DNA of 64,000 bases, taken from Neocallimastix lanati (nom. inval.) (Eukaryota > Neocallimastigomycota > Neocallimastigomycetes > Neocallimastigales > Neocallimastigaceae). A model generated the notes under the pieces. That model worked only from the letters and a program-made list of their open reading frames with translations, made no database searches and had not been told where the DNA came from. Positions 46,601 to 56,449 of this stretch are shown piece after piece. The stretch's first letter is position 1, and every line of letters starts with the position of its first letter. The stretch is from assembly GCA_016946835.1 (NCBI GenBank), contig JACVTC010000255.1:1-64000 (forward strand), in the 5' to 3' direction. The position numbers were made by a program, and so were the translations under genes.

Positions 46601-49600
46601 ATTGATGGCTTTAATTTAGCCAAAGTGAAATTAGGAACAATACCTATTAATAATAATAATAGAACGGATTCAATAGAGTTATTCTGTTCCGAAATTAAAG
46701 GAGCCTACCGATTTGAAATTCGCAATTCCGAAAATATAATATCGATTTATCCTAACTTGGAAACTAAATATATATTGAATGAAAATGACAAGTTATACGA
46801 AGGTGAATCTTTAAGATATCGCGATGACTCTAATATTGAAAAAAATTGCGTCACCGTTCATGGAAATAAGATCACATTTTTCGATAGTAAGGAACCGTTT
46901 TATGAAGGAAATGGAACCATTGATTATATTATGCTGTCGCCATCTTCAATAGACGTTTCAGTTAATGGTATATTAAAATCTATACAGGCTATCGATAAAG
47001 TAAGAGATAAAAAGGCCATACTTCATTGTAAAAATTATTACTATAAAGATAGAGTCATAATTGAAACAGAGGATTCCTCTACCATTTATTACAGTTATCC
47101 TGAATACAAAAAGAAATTAGCTTTGGTAACGTCGAAGGGACTAACGCCAGAAGAAGGAAATCACTTATTAGTTGGAGAAAACTTGATTTATTCGGAGAAT
47201 GAAGAACTATCTTGTCTATTATTGAGTTCAAATCAAGTTATTTATCCCGAGACAAGTAAAAATATTTTTGGTATTAACTTCTCTAAAGGATTCCAATTAT
47301 TTATTACGAATGAGAATAAACTGGTTGTTAATAGTCAAAACGGCGTTCAAACTTTAACTGAAATATACAAATTCCCAACTCAAAAAACAGTCTCCCTAAG
47401 ATGTGAACAAATCGATAATAAAAATGCCTTGGTTGCCGAATCGGATGGAAAAATTATTTTCCTTTATCCAGAACGAACTTTTGAATATTTGAGAAGTGAC
47501 AGTGAAACGCATCTCTCTTTATATGATAAATTAATTGATAAAAAGGGTAATGTCTGTATTATGATTCAACCGGATGGTATTTACAAAACAAACGACATTT
47601 TGGAATTCCAAAAAGCTGAAAATTTAAAATATATTTATATGGATAGTAAAACAGGCTCGGTTAAATTCGATAACGGCACTACCTGGATAGATTTTTCAGG
47701 AAGAGATGTTAAACTTCCTACCACTATGGAATGTATAAATAATGAAGGATCGTACGTTCTTCAAATTAAAGATAATGATGGCAAAGCTTTATATTATAAA
47801 AAATTAAATTCCAATGATGGTGTTTGTAATCACAATAACTTTATTGAAAGTTATATATATAATAACGCTATATGCCCTGGTAATAAATTATATTACGAAG
47901 GTACTGAGCAAATTTGTTTGCACTATGACAAATCTAAAAAGGGTATCTACGATGGTGAAGGCTTTAAACTATTTGATGCCTCCACCTCCGAAAATTTAGA
48001 ATTAGATCCAGAGACAGGAGAATTAAAATTGGGATCGACCACTTTACTTTCATTTGAGAATCCAAAGTTGCCATTGAAGTTGACTTGTGAATTAGTGAAT
48101 AATGTTTTTACTACCGTTATTAAGGAATCTGATGGTAATTATCTTTGGATGCATAGACAAGGAAGACAATGTGATCAATTAGTTTCAAATGATAAGAACT
48201 GCAACAAATTATACGTATATGAAGGAATCTACAATACTAAAAATCAGTTAGTTATGAGTCTTACTGATAAAGGAATTTCAGGAATTCAAGAAGATATATT
48301 TACCAAAGGAGTTCTTTATATGCAAATTGAAAACAATGGTGCCATTAAAACCAACAAAGGCGTTATCTTTCAAACCGATCACAAGACTTTCCCACCTTAC
48401 TCTTTTGTACGTAAGGAATCTACTATTACAAATGATAAAGGTTCATTCTACCAGTTGGTAAATGCGTATGAAGAAGCGGAATATGCTGTACCAGCAGAAC
48501 AACGTCGTAAGAGACCGGTTTGGAATCTTTCAGAAATTAATACTGATGAATCTAAACGTGGACGAATGTATTTAGGAGATACACTTGACTGTGGCACCTA
48601 TGGTTTATCTATACGATCGGACAAAATCGTAATTCGAGAATACTATACGGGAAATGAAGAAGTATTATGGAAGAATTTAGATGGTGAAGTGGACTATGCA
48701 CAGCTTAATCCATCCGACGGTACTTTCGTCGTCACCGATATAACGAATAGACAACCTATAGGATCTATTGGTAAAGCGGATGCTAAAACTACTGCTCCTT
48801 ATACAATGAAATGCATAGGCAACGGTAAAGTAAGTATTACTAACAACGAAGGAGTTACGCTATCGACATTCCCTCAGCCAAAAACTTTATCAAGCTTAAT
48901 AACAGGAAGTAACTCTTTATTAAATAACATGGAATTATGCGAAAAAACCTACTGCTGCTTATCTCTCATAGATAATGTGGCGTATTACATCAACAAAAAT
49001 GGAAAAAAAGAAACTTTAAATAAGAAAGAAACAAAAATTACAGTTAATAATTATGGACAGCTACTTTTTTCCTCAAATTCCAAAACCATTGGAAGTAAAA
49101 AAGAATCTGGTAAATATACCGCAAAATGCGATTCCAAAAATGGATTAATTAATATTTATAATGAAAAAGATAAATTGGTTAATCAATACCCAGTTCAAGG
49201 AAAATATGTTACTTTTAGAGCCCATAATGGAAGTAAATATTATATAGGGGTTAACGCTATAACTAAGGAATTAAATCCTGTTAAAATTACTAGTTCAGAC
49301 TCATGGCAATATTATCATACGTGGTATTGGAAAAATGATGGTTCATTAGCCATTACAGATAATAATAAAAAGGTTACCGATTATTGCCTAAGCTTGAATA
49401 GTGCTAAATCCTCAAGTTATTTCTCCCTTAAAAAATGTTCAGACACAAGTACTCGCTTTAAAACACTAGCAAACTATAAGGATACTGCAACCATCAATAG
49501 CCGGAAAGCACAACTACTCGAGATATTCGATGATTCCGGAAAAGCAATTACTTATAACAATAAAAATTTATGTGTAGAAAATAGTAATCCTTTAAAATCA

Positions 49601-49663
49601 TATTATTGTAATTCAAATTTAAAATCAAATACTGGTTTATGTTGGACTATAGCTGATGCTTAA
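40688..49663 (+). CDS. Giant secreted multidomain protein with tandem bulb-type-lectin-like repeats, 2991 aa
   Basis: The signal peptide is MKINLIFQLKLLLLISFFKL, so translation may start at the second Met (40712), eight codons inside the frame. Residues ~30-700 form a Cys-poor region with a long Ser/Thr/Glu stretch between flanking strand-rich segments. A Thr-rich linker (714-805) leads to a Cys-rich section that includes two CxxxxxC-x9-C-x9-C modules, each ending in a KR site (SKRS ~986, LEKRA ~1046). From ~1057 to 2838 come B-lectin-like units, for example FALILQDTGNLIFKDNKVTI and LHLHEDGTLQVLDKN, then about ten copies of a 110-150-residue unit with a conserved Cys and a YP/FP end (IVWQYPP, LWSYP, LWRYP). 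The last ~150 residues resemble a ricin-type trefoil (DYCLSLNSAKSSSYFSLKKC). Extracellular carbohydrate binding is inferred. Confidence 0.88.
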   Translation: MNIFKKNKMKINLIFQLKLLLLISFFKLNKADICIYSNNEMYVEKDAKLKETKIRYIKEKNFSPHNTFFGECDFSEINQPLQTITLTNILNVEITLKYKAKPTINNEYETESPTDTGEGIEIDEYVDDINDFINSDIYSKCTLLTSTSGLANPYSDELTGIQNAHIHKGYMIDINKGVVASINCGKDSSAKCSTTVNFDFNYSSGISTSFTIGSSHSKSITLGSSRQEQESSSLQDSIATTVEESVCKTDTQEDSRSRAIELSNTITSTEENSIQKTNSKETNESDTITTTKDFQDTHTKNKDETTGEESGTTTTKENGRQVSGGGSVSIGIDGIFNIGAEGSYTDTKNESTATTNSKTKQTTNGEQNGTTRSEGSSDAKTKGSSTSESTTDSKSDSISEARTNGETSTNSNSISNSVARTNGGSTSNTHTETKDIGVTNSSENSTTDTDDTNWSLVYEENKSSTESITVSKTFDANPGESCDYYISYSSYIINEVYECVEKFDNEDDYEYYQNQEPEVKYVLVHVAVPDISKSDATEENKDKIRSIMASRPQCVPSGSKIIDYYYFQDITFDNANFHSNPLNAMKGVSYLCSDGIKCDIQELHTSFGGNNNGVIFKQENSSSNFVLREGSTNFWETYTYGFTPSKTYFRISKLGHGEIVTSDFLGYDKSTYGAEFKNVDYSSNPDYDKENDYTRQILDLEKEYFGAMEKPSAVLKTTLKSTITNTKTSTKANKNSTITSTITKKSNSTVAKTTKKSSSTVATTTKKSISTITVTTTKKSNLAITTTTTTTTTTKNSIQPTSNNNPVDSEDDLFNSFCYSDFLLGTFDENENIKIIEYEDDEKSCNKHWPCADIEKALSNDEINCNLVCLNENYIKPYLEEDYIETMELYDYEDQYNELVDQCDCSDIESKCIGSYYTQEKQEETQETTEFNSDNDNIHYDISKPVNTLSNICNHFLECANNGWEDESCEAYESYYLECNARGRVSKRSVNKEITLEKLEKVNESDDMISICNHYYQCMNENINDDSCKNYTKYKDKCNYRSMLEKRASNIEVIKGERVIWSTVGPGYQHSKVGFSNDLQGYKLVVSEKDSDLPQYTFNGLSLYDDDKIMIWSSNPQSGGVTVNETITNGFYLPEFYGYPFLDGSITDNINYRYRRDKHVNLKKYEYIEENYMLFNGCNHFLKQGQGIRSENKRFALILQDTGNLIFKDNKVTIWESQTAKVWFGQPPYTLHLHEDGTLQVLDKNNYIVFNTVNYENMEEEDKEEGKKENMKDSKKEDKIESKEENKEEKNTIDINKINYRLEVLNSGTFRIMNSKGEEIWNMWKNKGMNELIKYKEIQKRPLCNVTFRPNSFQYLSSSSKEINHILVGERLYNELILTDYDEEKKEKVTYHRSTANMYLSGAYIYFEDFNTEEYRIMNPITERNPRIVEGRLSDEGVFNVYDAYNNTLFTTGVQGARTKENETYYMFLTMKYHPDEDVYESSHINIIHHPSNELLWIFPPQKYTDLRSDEPEVFIRTLDGIIYNNKTNEVINSDIGSITTNYTNVGMCLLLRPDGAYAYGDSKPFFPKNNSKQLSLSEKDGGIYIDGEKFQEIPEIVNKPTRLHCALVDETYELVLEDSEKNIVWQYPPIYKYSISNKQRNNTLYIGNKLWYTQDEYCLSFNETGLYIQTEISNKKVDTKDNTKDNKENNTNDNTKSSENVQKYSTVAILPSKDGGIFTIDPNESSAFNIVDKSGHIENYISIDNPEKHNVIMKCLSKTSVAIFDESNNQVLWSYPVTQYEVLHLNSKLYMDQQLVEKDDGKKTCLNLKEDGIYFHGQKEPLSKLSENANSIILKTDGIYDNVNSSKPLIDFELAKRDWKEEELKANFTLQCETYNGVFGMVLSLNQEILWRYPKYNVKTKLKSNDILYDSEILYDESGSKPCIQLKKGSIYFSNEEKPMNITYLSSPQIMGFNSEIQKDIHYIQVTNAGIDGFNLAKVKLGTIPINNNNRTDSIELFCSEIKGAYRFEIRNSENIISIYPNLETKYILNENDKLYEGESLRYRDDSNIEKNCVTVHGNKITFFDSKEPFYEGNGTIDYIMLSPSSIDVSVNGILKSIQAIDKVRDKKAILHCKNYYYKDRVIIETEDSSTIYYSYPEYKKKLALVTSKGLTPEEGNHLLVGENLIYSENEELSCLLLSSNQVIYPETSKNIFGINFSKGFQLFITNENKLVVNSQNGVQTLTEIYKFPTQKTVSLRCEQIDNKNALVAESDGKIIFLYPERTFEYLRSDSETHLSLYDKLIDKKGNVCIMIQPDGIYKTNDILEFQKAENLKYIYMDSKTGSVKFDNGTTWIDFSGRDVKLPTTMECINNEGSYVLQIKDNDGKALYYKKLNSNDGVCNHNNFIESYIYNNAICPGNKLYYEGTEQICLHYDKSKKGIYDGEGFKLFDASTSENLELDPETGELKLGSTTLLSFENPKLPLKLTCELVNNVFTTVIKESDGNYLWMHRQGRQCDQLVSNDKNCNKLYVYEGIYNTKNQLVMSLTDKGISGIQEDIFTKGVLYMQIENNGAIKTNKGVIFQTDHKTFPPYSFVRKESTITNDKGSFYQLVNAYEEAEYAVPAEQRRKRPVWNLSEINTDESKRGRMYLGDTLDCGTYGLSIRSDKIVIREYYTGNEEVLWKNLDGEVDYAQLNPSDGTFVVTDITNRQPIGSIGKADAKTTAPYTMKCIGNGKVSITNNEGVTLSTFPQPKTLSSLITGSNSLLNNMELCEKTYCCLSLIDNVAYYINKNGKKETLNKKETKITVNNYGQLLFSSNSKTIGSKKESGKYTAKCDSKNGLINIYNEKDKLVNQYPVQGKYVTFRAHNGSKYYIGVNAITKELNPVKITSSDSWQYYHTWYWKNDGSLAITDNNKKVTDYCLSLNSAKSSSYFSLKKCSDTSTRFKTLANYKDTATINSRKAQLLEIFDDSGKAITYNNKNLCVENSNPLKSYYCNSNLKSNTGLCWTIADA

Positions 49664-50977
49664 ACTACTATATTTAAAAAAAATAAAAATAAATTAAACA
49701 AAACTACTTTATTTAAAATAAAATAAAAATAAATTAAATTACTTTATTATTTATCTTTTATATTGTAATATCTATTAAGAAATTATTTAATAAAAAATTA
49801 AAAACTAGATAAACTTTCTATTTATATAATATAAAAAAAAACATTTTGAAAAATAAAATAAATTAATTTTAAAATAAAATAAAAATACAAATAAAATTAT
49901 AATAGATAATATAAATTATATAATTTAAAAAAAAAAATTAAATAAATTGCAATAAAATATTTAAAATTAAATATATACATAAAGATTTAAAAAAATATTA
50001 AATAATTAATAAATTGAAGCATTTAATTTGAAAGATAAATTTTTAAAAATAATAAAATATAAATACTTATATTTATTAGGATTTAAATGTAATAAAACGA
50101 ATTATTTAAAATATGTTATATTTGACTTGTTTTATAAATATTAGTTTATTTATATGATATATATTAATTTTATTTTATGTAGATTCTATAAATTTATTAA
50201 TTATTATTATTATTATTATTATTATTTTTTTTTATTTGATTTATACAATTTTTCAATGATTTATAATTTTTTTTTTATTATATATATATATATTAAAAGT
50301 TAATAACTTCTATTTTATTTTTAATCAATTATTTTTTTTTTTTTTTTTTTTGTTTTAATAAGTGGATTTGATTTTGTTCATTAATTAATATATAATTTTT
50401 TCTTTTTTTTATCTATTTTCAAATATAATTTTACTAAAATTAAGTTATAATATTTTTAAATATTATTATAACAAAAAAATTAATAAATCATAAATTATTT
50501 ATATAGATCATTAATTTTTTAGATACATACTAAAAATATTTTAAAAAAATAAATACGTTATAATTTGATGTGAAAATTGAAATTTTTTGTAATATCTAAT
50601 TATATATATTTATTGTTAATAAATTAGTATGAATATAATATTTATCTATAATTATTATTTATTTATTATTGTTTAAATACTATTTATTTGAGATATTAAG
50701 ATATCAAATAAAAATTATAATAAAGGAAGCTAAATATTTTGCCATATTGAATTGATAAAAAAATCAATAGAAATAATAGAATTAAAAATAATAAATATAT
50801 ATATATATAATTTGTTAAATAAAAATATTTTTAAACGGATAATAAAACTTAATATAAAAATTTTATTTCATGCCTTAAAAGAAATATAAAAAAATATTCT
50901 TTATTGCTTAATTATATATATTTATATATTTATATATATATATATATATTTTTTTTTTCTCTATTTAATTTAGCTTA
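49664..50977. other. Convergent spacer
   Basis: Lies between the 3' ends of the plus-strand 2991-aa gene and the minus-strand 326-aa gene, so it should hold both terminator/polyadenylation regions. A/T only, with a short tandem echo right after the stop (aaactactatatttaaaaaa then aaactactttatttaaaata), an ATT microsatellite near 50200 and T-runs near 50331-50351. No gene seen. Confidence 0.6.
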
Positions 50978-51958
50978 TTAAAAATCAATATCTTCCAATT
51001 CAATAACACCCATACTCTTATATGATACAATATTTTTTTCAAAATGATTTTTAACTCTTTCCATAATATTATCATTACTATATGTAAAAATATAGAAAAA
51101 TCCAGAAAAGTCTTTATCATAGTTAATAGGATGAACTGCAGCATTATAATAACAGGCATCATCGTGGGGTAAATAATTATGATATAATGGATAATTGTCT
51201 CTCTCATATTTATAAAGTAGTAATTCATTCATCAAATTTTTATTTTCATCGATAAATAATTTAATATCGTTTGATAATTTAACAAGAGCTAATTTATTCA
51301 AAAAGCATAGATCGTCACAAATAAAATCAGAACTTGATTTATAGTTTTTAAAATATTCAGGATATTTATTTTTAAGATCTTTTAAAGTATCCTTGATATC
51401 TTCGGTGATTTCAAGTTTAACTTTAAGTTCATATTCAGTTGGCTCTTCATATTCATCAATTGTTTCAGTTGGGATTGGAGAAAAGGTCGAGGTAGGCTCA
51501 TCATTTTCTGTGGTAGAAGTAAAAACACTTGATTCAGTTTCCGTAGGAACAGAAGTACTAGAGGATATATCAATAGTAGTGGAGGATATCTCAATAAGAG
51601 TACTAGAAGATGCATCAATAGTAGTAGATGATATCTCAACAGGGGTACTAGAGGATATCTCGATAGTACTAGAGTGTATTTCAATAGTACTAGAAGATAT
51701 CTCAATAGTACTGATTACTGTATCAATCGATTGGGAATTAGTTATAGTTTTAATATTATTTTCAGATTCTGAATCTGAATCTGATTCAGAATCAATTTCA
51801 TTTTTCAAAGGAATAGCGGTTTCAATTTCATTAATAATTTCATCCGGATTTTCAATTACTTTATTTTTCGGCTTAACAAAACATTTTCTTCCATGAATAA
51901 GTGATAAAAGACAGAGTAAAATAACTAATTTTGTAAAGAAAATATTTTTTCTAAACAT
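50978..51958 (-). CDS. Small secreted Ser/Thr-rich protein, 326 aa
   Basis: No family is recognised. The N-terminus has a signal peptide (FFTKLVILLCLLSLIHG, ending near residue 23). Residues about 55-175 are Ser/Thr/Glu-rich with tandem SSTIEIS/SSTTIDIS-type units, a likely O-glycosylated stalk encoded by a drifting minisatellite (gatatctcaatagta and variants). The C-terminal ~150 residues (about 178-326) look folded: charged helices, DDLCFLN and DDACYYN Cys-containing segments and an aromatic FSGFFYIFTYS stretch. There is no GPI-type or membrane tail. It diverges from the subtilisin gene at 52935 with about 1 kb of shared upstream DNA, which suggests joint expression. An extracellular or wall-associated protein is inferred. 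Confidence 0.8.
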   Translation of the reverse strand: MFRKNIFFTKLVILLCLLSLIHGRKCFVKPKNKVIENPDEIINEIETAIPLKNEIDSESDSDSESENNIKTITNSQSIDTVISTIEISSSTIEIHSSTIEISSSTPVEISSTTIDASSSTLIEISSTTIDISSSTSVPTETESSVFTSTTENDEPTSTFSPIPTETIDEYEEPTEYELKVKLEITEDIKDTLKDLKNKYPEYFKNYKSSSDFICDDLCFLNKLALVKLSNDIKLFIDENKNLMNELLLYKYERDNYPLYHNYLPHDDACYYNAAVHPINYDKDFSGFFYIFTYSNDNIMERVKNHFEKNIVSYKSMGVIELEDIDF

Positions 51959-52934
51959 CTTCAGTATATTTAATAATTAATATTAAAAATTATATTTTTC
52001 TTTATATTAAGTATATTTTTATTTATTACCTTTAGTTTATTTGGGTGTAAAAATTTAAAATTTTTATTATTTTATTTTATTTTATATATATATATATTTA
52101 TATAATTTTTACTTTAATTTTTTCTTTTTTTTTTTAAGATTATATATATATATATAATTTTTAGTTTATTTTTTTTTTATTTTATTTTATATATATATAT
52201 TTGATTTTTACTAAAATATATATATATTTTTTTAGAATTTTTATTTATATTATTTTAAAAGAAAATATTTGTTCATTATTTTTTATGTTTATTTTTTATT
52301 TTTTATATTTTTTTTTTATTTTCCTTTTATTTTGGTTATATTGTTTTATTTTAATAAATTTGTGTCTTAAAAATTATATTTTATATTAATTAATTAATAA
52401 TATATTAAATTGTTATTAAACACCCCTTATGATTAAAATATAAAATACCAATCAAATCTCAAAGTAAAAATTATGTATTACTTAATAATAATTACTTAAT
52501 AATTATTTATTTAATATAAAAAAAGAAATAAATCTTTTATTTTTCACTTTTTATTAAAAATTTAATAAGAAACAAAAGTAAATATTGTGCGTATAATATA
52601 AATTTAAACTTTATTTTTAATTAATTATATAAATTTTTAAAATCTATAATTTTTAATATATTAATATAATATTAATAATTTTAGCAAAAAATTATTTAAA
52701 ATTTTTAAATAATTAATCCTTTCGTCCATAAGATTAAAATAGAGTAATAAATATGTATAAACATTTATAAATATTTAAAAATAAGATATAAATTATTATA
52801 AGAATATATAAAAAATATTCATAATAATATTATATAAATAATTGATACTAAACTATAAATTATTAAATTACTTTTATAATTTATATTAATAAATATTATA
52901 AAAATAAAAAAGTAACGTAACATAATTTGGAAAA
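51959..52934. promoter_or_regulatory. Divergent promoter region between the 326-aa and subtilisin genes
   Basis: Genes start at 51958 (minus) and 52935 (plus). The region is A/T-rich with TA repeats (52085-52215) and one GC-containing word CACCCCTT (52421). A 62-codon plus-strand frame at 52201-52389 is Phe/Tyr/Leu-rich and is an AT artefact. Confidence 0.5.
52421..52428 (-). promoter_or_regulatory. CACCCCTT (AAGGGGTG on minus), candidate regulatory site
   Basis: It shares AGGGGTG with the two sites in the other divergent promoter of this gene cluster. It lies about 510 bp before the subtilisin ATG and about 465 bp before the 326-aa gene start. Confidence 0.25.
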
Positions 52935-55059
52935 ATGAAGGTAAATTTATTTAAGAATCCAATTTATTTCATATTTATAGTAACTTTAATTTTAAGCTTT
53001 ATAAATAAAGTATTATGTTATAAAAACGATAGAAAGGATAAATATTATTTAATTACATTTAAAAGTGATGAAATTGAGAAAGAAGAAAATGAAGGAGACA
53101 CATTAAATAGGTTTTCTTATAGTGAAAACCAAATGAAGAAAGTATTATCTTTAATGTTAGATAATAAAAATACTTATGAAAACAAGGAATTAATGGAAGA
53201 GTATTCGATTCAAAAAGAAAAACGTGACTCTGACTCCGACAATTCGAATTATCTTGATTTTCTTATTAATTCAATTCAAGAAAATTCATCTAGTTTAATT
53301 GATATCTTATATTCAAATGAAGAAAAAGGTATCTACACTATACGTGCATTATTATCTCCAGAAATATATTTAAAAATTAAAAATTTAAAAGGCGTTATAG
53401 ATATATCGGAAGATGAGAAAATAGAAATCTATGATCCAATCATTGATATTGATGATGATACTGTAAATGAAGAAGATAATGAAATAGAAAAAGACGAAAT
53501 TTTCTTCTATTACAATATTACAGATATAAAAAAAAATACTAATTGGAAAAATGTAGATACTGATTCCTATTCCTCTTCTAACTTGTCATTAATTTCTCAA
53601 GGAAAATTTGATGAAAATATAATCAATAAATATGATAATACATTTTATTATCCAAGTACTGCTGGCAAAGACGTTAATATAGTAATAATTGATGATGGGT
53701 TTATGTTTGATCACGTAGATTTTGATACCACTAATAGAATTGTACGATGTGAAGTTATTTGTATTTTTAATGATTGTTTATCTGTGAAAGATCATCCTAT
53801 TCTTTCTAAATATTGTACTGCTGATCCTGAAAATAACCCTTATCCAAATCATGGAACGAAAGTGGCCTCCACAGCTGCAGGAAGTTTATATGGTGTAGCT
53901 AAAAACGCTAATATATTTGGTTTTAGTGTTGATTTTAGTATTAGCGGTTTTATTTCAGCTTTAATTTATATTAAAGATAATGAAGATATTTTTATTCCAA
54001 GTAAAACTATAATTAATATTAGTTCCGGTTATTATGAATACCAAGAAACATACCAAAATGTGTTAGACGATTTAAAGAATAAGGGATATATGATTATAGC
54101 TAGTGCTGGTAATGATAAAATTAATGCTTGTGTAAAAACTAAAAGAGACTATATAAAAAATGGTAAAAAAAAATTTGCTAATGATTTCCACTATCCATCA
54201 GGTTATGAAAGTGTAATTGGAGTAGGAAGTATTAATAATAAATATGAGCGTATTAATAAAAATGGTAGTAAATCTTTTAATTTATATTCTAAAGCTGAGT
54301 ATAGCAATTATGGGGAATGTATAGATATCTGGGCTCCTGGATATGTGAATGTTGGATTTCCATCAAATAAGCATGACCGTATCCAGAATTTGGATAATTC
54401 AGAATACTGTACAGATTTAAATAAGATAGTAGAAAAGAAAGATTTTAATAAAAAAGGATATGAAAGAATAAAAGAAATTTTATGTAGAAAAGAATATCCA
54501 GCATTCCGAAAAATTAGGCAAACTAGTGAATATAAAGAATGGATTATGGGCACTTCATTTTCGTCACCCCTTGTTGCTGGTGTCGGGGCTTTAATAATTG
54601 GTGAATTTAAAAATAAAATGTATAATCAATATATGTTAAGAACGACTCTTAAAGAATTAGCATTAAAGGATATCATAAATTTTCCATCCGAAAGTGGAAA
54701 TAATCAAAATTATTTAGTTAATAATGGTAAAGATATAACGTATTCCGAAAATGATCAATATACATTCGGTTTTTGTGGTCCTCGAGTAGGAAACTTAAAA
54801 TGTCAATTAAATCTATGCTGTAATAAAGACGGAATATGTGGGGAGGGTGATGAAGACTGTTCCATTAAAACCGGTTGCCAATCTGAATTCGGTTATTGTT
54901 TACCGCAAAAAACTATTACAGTAAGCACAACCAAAACATTAGACTCAATTAAATCAACAATAACCAGCAATAAAAATAATATTTATAATAGTACTACTCT
55001 AACTGAAAAGAAAAATCTAACATCAACTACTACTCCTACTCCTACTCCTACTCCTACTC

Positions 55060-55128
<69 letters not shown>

Positions 55129-55167
55129 CTACTCCTACTCCTACTACTACTACTACTACTTCTACTC

Positions 55168-55201
<34 letters not shown>

Positions 55202-55203
55202 TC

Positions 55204-55239
<36 letters not shown>

Positions 55240-55245
55240 CTACTC

Positions 55246-55344
<99 letters not shown>

Positions 55345-55350
55345 CTACTC

Positions 55351-55420
<70 letters not shown>

Positions 55421-55422
55421 TC

Positions 55423-55464
<42 letters not shown>

Positions 55465-55470
55465 CTACTC

Positions 55471-55506
<36 letters not shown>

Positions 55507-55536
55507 CTACTCCTACTCCTACTACTCCTACTACTC

Positions 55537-55577
<41 letters not shown>

Positions 55578-55764
55578 ACTACTGTTGCTACCACTACCAA
55601 TAAACCCGAAATTACAACTATAACCCCTACTACTACCACCTCTACTACCACTACTTCTAATACTACTAATAATAATAATAAGGAAACTCCAACAACAACT
55701 CCAACAACAACTACTTCTACTACTACTATTACTACTCATAATAAACAATTAATTCCAACAACTA

Positions 55765-55797
<33 letters not shown>

Positions 55798-56384
55798 ATA
55801 CTAATAGAACTACTACTAATTCTACTAGAAGAAGTACTACTACTATTAGAAGAACTAGCACTACCAGTTCAGTAACACTACCAACGCTATATGTGTATAC
55901 CATGTATAATACGAAATATTACTTTGGGTATAAATATAATAATAAACCATATCAAGCCCAAATATCAAAGACGAAAACTAAGCTTTATTCAGGAATCGCT
56001 AAAGAACGCGTATGGTCTGAAATTCGAAACTCTTCCAATGAATGTTTAGGATATATTGATAGTAATTATATAAAAAATAATAAAATTGATAAAAGTTCTA
56101 TTGACCATGATTATTTAGTTTACATTCCATGCTCTAACCCTAATGTTTTGCATTTTTATCAATATGTCATTGATACCGGGGACAGGATTATTAAAGTTTC
56201 GTACAAAAAAGATAATAAACCATTCAAAGGGGAGTACGAAAAGAACGGAAAATACAGATGTACAGGAAATAATAATTGCTGTTTGTATTTAACTGAAAAT
56301 AACAATATAGTTCCTTCTCATTGTGACAACTACTACAATAGTAAAAGCAATAGAAAATTTTATAGTTTTGGCATTTCTTTTTAA
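52935..56384 (+). CDS. Secreted subtilisin-like serine protease (S8) with CBM18 and Thr/Pro linker, 1149 aa
   Basis: The domain order is signal peptide (about 1-29), I9-type propeptide (about 35-175, starting KYYLITFKSDE), S8 catalytic domain (about 240-585), a hevein-type chitin-binding domain (about 613-656, QLNLCCNKDGICGEG), a Thr/Pro linker of roughly 300 residues, and a Cys-containing C-terminal module (about 976-1149). The catalytic residues are all visible: Asp253 in IIDDG, His306 in NHGT, oxyanion Asn393 in ASAGND and Ser541 in GTSFSS. The chitin domain binds fungal or plant-associated chitin-like glycans in known families; here it should anchor the protease to a wall or substrate. 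The C-terminal module resembles part of the CBM18 fragment at 15574-16345. The gene looks intact and active. The linker is encoded by an ACT microsatellite, so its length probably varies between strains. Confidence 0.95.
55028..55540 (+). repeat. In-frame ACT/CCT triplet microsatellite coding the Thr/Pro linker
   Basis: About 170 tandem triplets, mostly ACT (Thr) with interspersed CCT (Pro) and TCT (Ser), ending in a short GCT (Ala) run at 55551-55576. The pattern of TPTP islands is repeated, consistent with block duplication plus slippage. The opposite strand is also open, giving spurious Ser/Arg- or Val/Gly-only frames. Confidence 0.97.
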
Positions 56385-56407
56385 TCTTATAATTTAATTT
56401 TAAAAAT

Positions 56408-56449
<42 letters not shown>

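Noticed and set aside
54983-55748. Minus-strand frames of pure Val/Gly or Ser/Arg
   Set aside because: Antisense of the ACT/CCT microsatellite coding the Thr/Pro linker of the subtilisin.
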